From the NCBI GenBank assembly GCA_902803455.1, contig CADCQC010000302.1:1-6289 (forward strand): 6,289 nucleotides of DNA, given 5' to 3'. Positions 1 through 4,037 of the stretch are shown one piece after another; the stretch's first letter is position 1; each line of letters begins with the position of its first letter. Position numbers and translations under genes: made by a program. Source of the stretch: an uncultured Prevotellaceae bacterium (GTDB lineage Bacteria > Bacteroidota > Bacteroidia > Bacteroidales > Bacteroidaceae). The notes beneath the pieces are model-generated. The model saw only the letters and a program-made list of their open reading frames with translations. It searched no databases and was not told the origin of the DNA.

Positions 1-108
1 GCTGGTCAGGTCATTGATAGCAACTACCTCATAACCATCAGCCTCAAACATCTGACGGAAAGCGAGACGACCGATGCGGCCGAATCCGTTAATAGCAATT
101 TTAATCAT
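1..108 (-). CDS. gapA: Glyceraldehyde-3-phosphate dehydrogenase, type I (N-terminal part, cut by window edge)
   Basis: Reading the minus strand from an ATG at 108 gives 36 codons open to the window edge. The product begins MIKIAINGFGRIGRLAFRQM, the signature N-terminus of GAPDH: the NAD-binding Rossmann glycine motif NGFGRIGR lies at residues 7-14, and INDL (31-34) ends the second beta strand region where the NAD adenosine ribose is normally bound. The known role is phosphorylating oxidation of glyceraldehyde-3-phosphate to 1,3-bisphosphoglycerate in cytoplasmic glycolysis. About 90% of the protein, including the catalytic cysteine, lies outside the window, so NAD versus NADP preference and integrity cannot be judged. 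The leader just upstream of the ATG is A/T-only (TTAATATTAAAAAA) with no Shine-Dalgarno, as usual in Bacteroidota. It is transcribed divergently from mscL. Confidence 0.95.
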   Translation of the reverse strand, partial: MIKIAINGFGRIGRLAFRQMFEADGYEVVAINDLTS

Positions 109-181
109 TTTTTTAATATTAATTTATAGGGTTGAAAAATACTAACAATCTTTTAATTCCAATTTTTAATCCTTCATTTCA

Positions 182-211
182 CCAGAAAAACATCAAATGT
201 CACATTTCTGG
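182..211 (-). repeat. Inverted repeat in the putative gapA 5' leader
   Basis: The arms CCAGAAA (182-188) and TTTCTGG (205-211) are perfectly complementary with a 16-nt spacer. A smaller dyad, AAATG-TCA-CATTT (195-207), sits partly inside it. If gapA transcription starts near 227, both lie in its leader and could form a weak hairpin or a protein-binding dyad. The arms are AT-rich and short, so this may be chance in A/T-rich DNA. Confidence 0.3.
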
Positions 212-225
212 AAAAAAAATTCTTA

Positions 226-262
226 TTTGCGTGCAAAGTTATATTTTTTTTTCTAATTTTGC
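226..262 (+). promoter_or_regulatory. Candidate mscL promoter (Bacteroidota-type)
   Basis: TAATTTTGC at 254-262 matches the extended -7 consensus TAnnTTTGY, and TTTG at 226-229 could be the -33 element, though the 24-nt gap is longer than usual. Transcription would start near 268, leaving an unusually long leader of about 160 nt before mscL. I found no better TAnnTTTG box closer to the gene. It overlaps the divergent gapA promoter. Confidence 0.35.
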
Positions 263-268
263 ATCAGA
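234..268 (-). promoter_or_regulatory. Candidate gapA promoter (Bacteroidota-type)
   Basis: On the minus strand, TAACTTTGC (234-241 plus the next base at 233 is G; core TAACTTTG) matches the Bacteroidota -7 consensus TAnnTTTG. A partial -33 match, TCTG (265-268, 3 of 4 bases of TTTG), lies 23 nt upstream. The predicted start is near 227, giving a leader of about 120 nt. The -7 core is good; the -33 element is weak. Confidence 0.45.
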
Positions 269-431
269 TTTGATTCTTAATAAATTAAAAATAAAAGCTG
301 CAAAGCTGAAAAAATGTAAAAAGTTTCTTGATTGGTCTGTGGATTGTAACACACACATGACAAAAGAGGGAATTTGGATATAGAATAGAATAGTGTTCAC
401 ATTATTTTTTTATAATTAAACATTTACTATT

Positions 432-845
432 ATGGGATTTTTTAAAGAGTTCAAAGAGTTTGCCATGAAGGGCAATGTGATGGACATGGCTGTCGGTGTA
501 ATCGTCGGTGGTGCATTTGGGAAAATCGTGACCTCTTTGGTTGACGATGTCCTCATGCCAATTATCGGTATGCTGACCGGTGGCATCGATCTCTCAGGTC
601 TTGAGTACAAAATGATGCTTCCCGCCGTGGATGGTGGAGAACCCATTGCCGGTGCCACACTCAAATATGGTGCCTTCATCCAAAACATCATCGACTTCCT
701 GATCATCGCTTTCTGTATCTTCTTGATGATCAAGGCTATGAACAAACTGACCGCCAAGAAAGAGGAAGAGCCCGCTCCCGCTCCAGAGCCCTCTGCTGAG
801 GAGAAACTGCTGGGTGAGATCCGCGACATTCTGAAGAAGAAATAA
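432..845 (+). CDS. mscL: Large-conductance mechanosensitive channel MscL
   Basis: The 137-aa product matches the family's usual length and layout. The amphipathic N-terminal helix MGFFKEFKEFAMKGNVMDMA (1-20) leads into TM1 (about 17-45, with the glycine-rich pore stretch AVGVIVGGAFGKIV at 20-33). The periplasmic loop is about 50-77. TM2 is about 80-103 (YGAFIQNIIDFLIIAFCIFL). The cytoplasmic end has a charged/proline-alanine linker KKEEEPAPAPEP (109-120) and the helix EEKLLGEIRDILKKK (123-137), which bundles in the pentamer. As known for the family, it is a homopentameric inner-membrane pore gated by membrane tension that releases solutes on hypo-osmotic shock. The start is fixed by conservation of the N-terminal helix. 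No Shine-Dalgarno is present. It appears monocistronic: its own terminator follows 26 nt after the stop. Nothing is missing or truncated. Confidence 0.98.
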   Translation: MGFFKEFKEFAMKGNVMDMAVGVIVGGAFGKIVTSLVDDVLMPIIGMLTGGIDLSGLEYKMMLPAVDGGEPIAGATLKYGAFIQNIIDFLIIAFCIFLMIKAMNKLTAKKEEEPAPAPEPSAEEKLLGEIRDILKKK

Positions 846-870
846 GCCCTTCATTCTTTGGCTTAACAGC

Positions 871-914
871 ATGAGGATATGCAGCACGAGAAGTGAGCAT
901 ATCCTCATTTTTTT
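871..914 (+). terminator. Intrinsic terminator of mscL
   Basis: A perfect 12-bp stem, ATGAGGATATGC (871-882) with GCATATCCTCAT (897-908), encloses a 14-nt loop and runs directly into a T tract (908-914). It sits 26 nt after the mscL stop. The complementary strand lacks a comparable downstream T tract and the gene beyond is co-directional, so it acts on plus-strand transcription. Confidence 0.9.
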
Positions 915-935
915 GTGGGAAAAACCCGTTATTTT

Positions 936-967
936 TTTGCATTCCGCTCACTTTGTCGTATTTTTGC
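936..967 (+). promoter_or_regulatory. Promoter of the UDP-glucuronate epimerase gene
   Basis: TTTG (936-939) lies 19 nt upstream of TATTTTTGC (959-967). Both elements and their spacing fit the Bacteroidota sigma-ABfr consensus TTTG / TAnnTTTG. A start near 974 would give a leader of about 45 nt to the ATG at 1019. It is the best-formed promoter in the window and, placed after the mscL terminator, makes the epimerase gene an independent unit. Confidence 0.7.
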
Positions 968-1018
968 TGAACCTTTATGCGTTTTTAATGTCTGAACCCA
1001 TCAAACAAACCATCTGAT

Positions 1019-2059
1019 ATGAAAATACTGGTAACTGGAGCGGCAGGCTTCATCGGTTCGAAAGTTGCTCAAATGCTGGCGGAGCGAGGCGACGAGGTGG
1101 TCGGCCTCGACAATGTGAACGACTATTATGATGTTAGGCTGAAAACGGGTCGCCTGCGCCATCTCGGTATGGCGGTCGATGATGCCGCGGCACTTCCCTG
1201 GGGCGCCATGCTCACCAGCCTGCAATGGCCCAACCTGCAATTCGTACGCATGGGTATCGAAGATAAAGAGGCGCTTGACAGACTTTTCTCGGAATTCCAT
1301 TTCGACAAAGTCGTCCATCTGGCAGCACAGGCTGGCGTACGCTACTCCATCACCAATCCCTATGCCTATCTGACCAGCAACATCACAGGATTCCTCAATA
1401 TGCTGGAATGCTGCCGTCATCATCCTGTGGTTCACCTCCTCTATGCCTCGTCGAGTTCGGTCTACGGCATGAACACGAAGGCTCCTTTCTCAGAAGACGA
1501 CAAGGTGGATGCTCCGGTAAGTCTGTATGCCGCAAGCAAGAAATCCAATGAACTGATGGCTCACAGTTACAGCAAACTCTATGGCATCCCCGTCACCGGC
1601 CTGCGCTTTTTCACGGTGTATGGTCCATGGGGTCGTCCCGACATGGCGCCGATGCTTTTCGCAGATGCCATCACGAAAGGACGACCGATCCAGGTGTTCA
1701 ACCATGGCGACATGATCCGCGACTTCACCTATATCGACGACATCGCCAATGGCACCATACTGTGTCTCGACCAACCGCCTGTGGCTGAGCAATGCCCCAA
1801 CCAGGTGGCCGCACGAGTCTATAACATCGGTTGCTCACATCCCGTGCGCCTGATGGATTTCATCCATGAGATAGAGATGGCTGTAGGCCGCGAGGCGGTG
1901 ATGGAGATGCGCCCCATGCAGCCCGGTGATGTCTATATGACAAATGCCGACACCACCAAGTTGGAGACCGAAATCGGTTATCATCCGTCGGTGCAACTGC
2001 ACGAGGGTATCAGCAAGTTCGTCGCCTGGTATCAGTCGGAGGAAAACCCGCTGCGATAG
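1019..2059 (+). CDS. NAD-dependent sugar epimerase, UDP-glucuronate 4-epimerase type
   Basis: This 346-aa extended short-chain dehydrogenase/reductase has the Rossmann motif TGAAGFIG (6-13), the acidic ribose-binding residue in GLDNVNDYYD (29-38), and LAAQAGVRYS (101-110). The catalytic serine region is ASSSSVYG (143-150), the catalytic pair is Y170-xxx-K174 in SLYAASKKSNELMAHSYS, and the substrate-side signature is GLRFFTVYGPWGRPDMAP (194-211). The NDYYD, AGVRYS and FTVYGPWGRPDMA motifs are typical of enzymes that interconvert UDP-glucuronate and UDP-galacturonate in the cytoplasm, supplying galacturonate for capsule, LPS or exopolysaccharide. About 20 residues (50-70) after the RLRHLG helix form an insertion-like segment that I believe occurs in Bacteroidota homologues. 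The gene stands alone: no glycosyltransferases or other sugar-nucleotide genes adjoin it. Substrate assignment is from family motifs; UDP-glucose epimerase or dehydratase activity is less likely. Confidence 0.9.
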   Translation: MKILVTGAAGFIGSKVAQMLAERGDEVVGLDNVNDYYDVRLKTGRLRHLGMAVDDAAALPWGAMLTSLQWPNLQFVRMGIEDKEALDRLFSEFHFDKVVHLAAQAGVRYSITNPYAYLTSNITGFLNMLECCRHHPVVHLLYASSSSVYGMNTKAPFSEDDKVDAPVSLYAASKKSNELMAHSYSKLYGIPVTGLRFFTVYGPWGRPDMAPMLFADAITKGRPIQVFNHGDMIRDFTYIDDIANGTILCLDQPPVAEQCPNQVAARVYNIGCSHPVRLMDFIHEIEMAVGREAVMEMRPMQPGDVYMTNADTTKLETEIGYHPSVQLHEGISKFVAWYQSEENPLR

Positions 2060-2080
2060 TTTTAATAATTGACCAATAGC

Positions 2081-2125
2081 TGATTTTAGAACAAAATCAA
2101 AAAGGCTTTTTCTCCCTTTTCTATT
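2081..2125 (+). terminator. Possible weak terminator of the epimerase gene
   Basis: TGATTTT (2081-2087) pairs with AAAATCA (2093-2099) around the 5-nt loop AGAAC, 21 nt after the epimerase stop, and a T/C-rich tract follows (2107-2125). The stem has only one G-C pair and the T tract is interrupted and displaced by GGC, so termination is plausible but unproven. Other hairpins farther downstream could do the job instead. Confidence 0.25.
2087..2107 (+). repeat. 21-bp direct repeat, copy 1
   Basis: TAGAA-C-AAAATCAAAAAGGCT here recurs at 2199-2219 with a single difference (C to T at the sixth base); the last 15 bases are identical. The copies start 112 bp apart. The A-rich sequence lowers its significance, but the shared GGCT end argues against simple A-tract similarity. 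Confidence 0.65.
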
Positions 2126-2279
2126 TTCTTGATATTCGTTTGGTATCATCCACATGCTTGATGCGATCCATATGCTATGCTATAATAATCGTAGATAATA
2201 GAATAAAATCAAAAAGGCTGAAAAAGATAATAGTAAAAAGAGAAAAAGTGCCAAGGCACTCACAAAAAGGGAGAAAAAG
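2106..2279. repeat. Long-range 15-bp inverted repeat
   Basis: CTTTTTCTCCCTTTT (2106-2120) is the exact reverse complement of AAAAGGGAGAAAAAG (2265-2279), with 144 bp between. The left arm overlaps the end of direct-repeat copy 1 by two bases. This could be the ends of a small degenerate element or could form a long-range stem in RNA. No flanking target duplication is evident. Confidence 0.5.
2199..2219 (+). repeat. 21-bp direct repeat, copy 2
   Basis: This is the second copy of the repeat at 2087-2107, 20 of 21 bases identical. The 9-mer AGATAATAG flanks it on both sides (2193-2201 and 2225-2233), so the neighbourhood itself is repetitive. Confidence 0.65.
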
Positions 2280-2322
2280 TCAGGATGACTGAAGCGCAGG
2301 TAGGGAGCGTGGGCGCCCTCAC
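2240..2322. repeat. Array of three small hairpins at 31-bp spacing
   Basis: H1 is AGTGC-CAAG-GCACT (2247-2260), H2 is AGTCA-GGA-TGACT (2278-2290), and H3 is GTGGG-CGCC-CTCAC (2309-2322, one G-U pair if RNA). Their first stem bases lie exactly 31 bp apart. H1 and H2 are each preceded by the same 10-mer GAGAAAAAGT (2240-2249 and 2271-2280), whose last AGT begins the stem. Stem sequences differ between units yet remain fully paired, as expected for selection on structure or for related palindromic units. The function is unknown to me. Confidence 0.6.
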
Positions 2323-2343
2323 CCGCAATAATGTCCAGCACAA

Positions 2344-2365
2344 TGGATCAGGAGAATTGGATCCA
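2344..2365. repeat. Short inverted repeat TGGATC/GATCCA
   Basis: TGGATC (2344-2349) is complementary to GATCCA (2360-2365) across 10 nt. The same GATCCA begins each following tandem unit (2382, 2404), so the left arm has three possible partners. It sits between the hairpin array and the tandem 22-mers and may be an extra, diverged unit. Confidence 0.4.
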
Positions 2366-2409
2366 GAGAACCGTCCCCAATGATCCAGAGAACCGTCCCC
2401 AATGATCCA
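2360..2409. repeat. Tandem 22-bp repeat carrying GAGAACCGTCCCCAAT
   Basis: Two perfect 22-bp units (2360-2381 and 2382-2403) run head to tail and are followed by the first 6 bases of a third (2404-2409). Each unit is GATCCA followed by GAGAACCGTCCCCAAT. On the minus strand the core reads ATTGGGGACGGTTCTC, which from memory resembles dispersed repeats linked to REP-associated tyrosine transposases (RAYT) in several phyla. That link is not verified and no transposase gene is in the window. Confidence 0.75.
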
Positions 2410-2415
2410 ACAATC

Positions 2416-2462
2416 CAGTCGCACCAGGAATTTGCCTCATCATGGCTTTCCTGGTGCGACTG
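2416..2462. repeat. Large hairpin with a 15-bp perfect stem
   Basis: CAGTCGCACCAGGAA (2416-2430) and TTCCTGGTGCGACTG (2448-2462) pair perfectly around a 17-nt loop that itself holds GCC/GGC (2434-2436/2444-2446). The stem is GC-rich and would be very stable in transcripts from either strand. On the plus strand it is followed by ATTTCTTATTATT, a poor T tract; on the minus strand there is none. It could be a bidirectional transcription block between convergent genes, or a palindromic mobile unit next to the tandem 22-mers. Confidence 0.75.
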
Positions 2463-2493
2463 ATTTCTTATTATTAAATCTTAGATTTTTAAT

Positions 2494-2556
2494 TTTTCAT
2501 CTTTCATCCTTCATCCTTCATTTTTCATCTTTCATCCTTCATTTTTCATCTTTCAT
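2494..2556. repeat. Nine-copy heptamer tandem repeat (YYTTCAT)
   Basis: Nine uninterrupted 7-bp units end in TTCAT. Their first two bases run TT, CT, CC, CC, TT, CT, CC, TT, CT, so a 21-bp triplet of heptamers (TT, CT, CC) recurs with one extra CC unit. On the minus strand the units read ATGAARR. The array ends 18 bp before the stop codon of the convergent pectinase gene and therefore lies in its 3' untranslated region. Such arrays can change length by slippage. The 7-bp period rules out a conserved reading frame. Confidence 0.9.
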
Positions 2557-2574
2557 CTTCCTTTTCCTTTTCCC

Positions 2575-3885
2575 TTATTCAACGACAAGGTTTTTGACGA
2601 TGCAGTTTTCGATGAAGGAGGCGTTGAAGGCCTTTTTCTCGTCACGCACCTTGATATCCTCAAACGTGAAGTCTTTCAACAGATATTTGTCAGACTTGCC
2701 CACATCAAAGAAATTCTTGCAATCCATGTTGATCTGCCGCAAGACGATATTGTTGCATGTCGACAGCGGCATGTCCTCCCTGTCCTCAGGTTTGAAAAAC
2801 TGTGTCCACGGTCTGACGACCAGGAAACTGGAGCAGTTGCCTTCGATATTCTCCACTGTCACATACTCATAGTGCTGCGGTGTGTCGGGACGCATCTTGA
2901 GCCATAGCACACGGCTGGCATTGGTCACCTTACAACGGCGGAGGATGACATTCTTGTCGTAGACAGACTCACTGCCGAGCGTGAGACATCCATGCACCTT
3001 GCCATAGATGCAATCCTCGATGATGATGTTGTAGTTGGGACCATTGTTCGGATCCTTGTCTGCCCAGGTGCCTTTTCCACCCTTCAGCACGACGGCATCG
3101 TCGTTGACGCTCATATAACATCCACGGATGAGGACATCGTGGCACACGTCGAGGTCGATGGCATCGCTGCTCGGCGCATTGACACCCGATGTCGGAGAGT
3201 AGATATAGCAGTCGAGGAAACGCACATGGTCGCTTTTATAGACATGGTTGGTCCAGAAGGGACTGTTGATCAGCCGCACATCTTGAATGGTGACATTGCT
3301 GCTGTTTGACACGAAAGTCAACCTTGGCCTCATCGCCTCCAGGTTGGTGCACTGCGGATTGTATCCCCGGCGGATCCAGAACTCCTCCCAATAGTTGTAG
3401 CCGTTGCCATCAATGGTGCCATGTCCTGAGATGGTGAACCCGTCGGCATGGTCGGCATTCACCAATGCGGCGAAGTATTTGATAGACTGCCCCTCCATCC
3501 TGCTGTCGACGAGTTTGAAGTCACGGATGCGGTCGGAGCCCTTGAGCCTTCCCACCACATGCAGATGGGTGCCTGGTTTAAAAAACAACGACCCGCTCAA
3601 GAACGTGCCCTCCGGGATGACCACGACACCGCCACCCGCTTGTGCGGCACGGTCGATGACTGCCTGCAAGGCCTCTGTCTGCACCACGGTGCTGTCGTTC
3701 TTCACTCCATAGTCGGTCACCACATACTGTCGGCCCAGTTGCGACACATCCACCTTGGCGGTGTCTGAAAACCATGCGGGAATAGGCGTGCCATCAGGAA
3801 ACAGAGACACCTTCACTTTTTTCTTTGCGTCTGCCGAAATGAAAACGGCACACGCCACCATCAATAGAATCAGTTTTCTCATCAT
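2575..3885 (-). CDS. Secreted glycoside hydrolase family 28 (polygalacturonase-like) protein
   Basis: The 436-aa protein has a signal peptide (basic MMRK, hydrophobic core about 5-16, likely signal peptidase I cut after ADA at 18-20) and a single right-handed parallel beta-helix of the pectinase type. The start of the domain, VVTDYGVKNDSTVVQTEALQ (55-74), and FTISGHGTIDGNG (150-162) are typical of GH28. Active-site counterparts are SSDAID (239-244; D241), VNDDAV (260-265; D262/D263), KVHGCLTLGSE (296-306; H298) and LWLKMR (327-332; K330). GH28 enzymes hydrolyse galacturonosyl linkages in pectin (homogalacturonan or rhamnogalacturonan) by inversion. A periplasmic or extracellular location is inferred from the signal. 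Start choice: an in-frame ATG at 3927 adds 14 residues but lies upstream of the probable promoter, so 3885 (or 3882) is preferred. No SusC/SusD genes or other pectin enzymes adjoin it here. Substrate is uncertain. Confidence 0.9.
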   Translation of the reverse strand: MMRKLILLMVACAVFISADAKKKVKVSLFPDGTPIPAWFSDTAKVDVSQLGRQYVVTDYGVKNDSTVVQTEALQAVIDRAAQAGGGVVVIPEGTFLSGSLFFKPGTHLHVVGRLKGSDRIRDFKLVDSRMEGQSIKYFAALVNADHADGFTISGHGTIDGNGYNYWEEFWIRRGYNPQCTNLEAMRPRLTFVSNSSNVTIQDVRLINSPFWTNHVYKSDHVRFLDCYIYSPTSGVNAPSSDAIDLDVCHDVLIRGCYMSVNDDAVVLKGGKGTWADKDPNNGPNYNIIIEDCIYGKVHGCLTLGSESVYDKNVILRRCKVTNASRVLWLKMRPDTPQHYEYVTVENIEGNCSSFLVVRPWTQFFKPEDREDMPLSTCNNIVLRQINMDCKNFFDVGKSDKYLLKDFTFEDIKVRDEKKAFNASFIENCIVKNLVVE

Positions 3886-3904
3886 AAAAAGTAATTTGTT
3901 TCTG

Positions 3905-3939
3905 CAAAAATAGTGTAAAACGAGCATATCTGTTTCAAA
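3905..3939 (-). promoter_or_regulatory. Promoter of the GH28 gene
   Basis: On the minus strand TTTG (3936-3939) is followed after 23 nt by TATTTTTG (3905-3912) with C next, a full match to TAnnTTTGY. Transcription would begin near 3898, leaving a leader of only about 13 nt before the ATG at 3885. This supports the shorter start of the protein. The spacing is slightly long. Confidence 0.55.
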
Positions 3940-3986
3940 AATGTCATAAATTTAAGGTAAAAGTGTAAGATATCGGCAAAAAACAC

Positions 3987-4001
3987 TATTTTTGCAAAAA
4001 T
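3987..4001 (+). promoter_or_regulatory. Promoter of the sppA-lpxK operon, with palindrome
   Basis: TATTTTTGC (3987-3995) matches the Bacteroidota -7 box, 43 nt before the sppA ATG; a start near 4001 gives a leader of about 37 nt. No convincing TTTG -33 element lies at the right distance. The box is embedded in a 14-bp perfect palindrome, ATTTTTGCAAAAAT (3988-4001). Confidence 0.5.
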
Positions 4002-4037
4002 TTATTATCGACATCAATCTCCAAAATCAATCCAAAC

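Larger units (their letters stand above)
109..431. other. AT-rich divergent intergenic region gapA / mscL
   Basis: This 323-bp spacer is strongly AT-rich with long A and T runs. It holds candidate promoters for both flanking genes (described separately), a dyad TTTGC-GT-GCAAA at 226-237 between them, and a hairpin-capable inverted repeat CCAGAAA/TTTCTGG at 182-188/205-211 that would lie in the gapA leader. The stretch 262-431 upstream of mscL shows nothing else I can name. The only long open frame here (132-383, plus, TTG start) is low-complexity and is not taken as a gene. Confidence 0.7.
2060..2574. other. Repeat-rich convergent intergenic region
   Basis: These 515 bp separate two convergent genes and contain no credible coding sequence. 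In order they hold: an AT hairpin and T-rich tract just after the epimerase stop, a 21-bp imperfect direct repeat pair, a 15-bp inverted repeat, three small hairpins 31 bp apart, tandem 22-bp units, a 15-bp-stem hairpin, and a heptamer tandem array abutting the pectinase stop. Composition changes sharply inside it: A/T-rich at 2060-2280, GC-rich at about 2290-2460, then pyrimidine-rich. That mosaic suggests several separately acquired pieces rather than a single untranslated region. Confidence 0.85.

Noticed and set aside
132..383. 83-codon open frame upstream of mscL on the plus strand
   Set aside because: It starts with TTG, is rich in Lys, Asn, Phe and Ile as expected from translating A/T-rich spacer DNA, and overlaps both candidate promoters. 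No family resemblance was seen.
262..431. Riboswitch or small RNA in the long mscL leader
   Set aside because: No conserved riboswitch-like motif, strong stem or terminator was found. The long leader rests only on a weak promoter call.
416..829. 137-codon open frame on the minus strand
   Set aside because: It is the antisense of mscL and shows no motif of its own.
2240..2409. CRISPR-like array, suggested by 31-bp periodicity and repeated units
   Set aside because: The 31-bp units share only a 10-mer and a fold, the 22-mers are directly tandem with no spacers, and no cas genes are present.
2402..2872. 156-codon open frame on the plus strand
   Set aside because: Its first half translates the hairpin and heptamer array (repeats of SSFILHF type), and its second half is antisense to the GH28 gene.
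3850..3885. Lipoprotein signal in the GH28 leader peptide (Cys at residue 12)
   Set aside because: The residues before the Cys are M-V-A, the Cys falls in the middle of the hydrophobic core, and a good signal peptidase I site (ADA) follows at 18-20.
3886..3927. Upstream ATG at 3927 as start of the GH28 protein
   Set aside because: It would put a non-signal-like stretch before the signal peptide and lies upstream of the probable transcription start near 3898.
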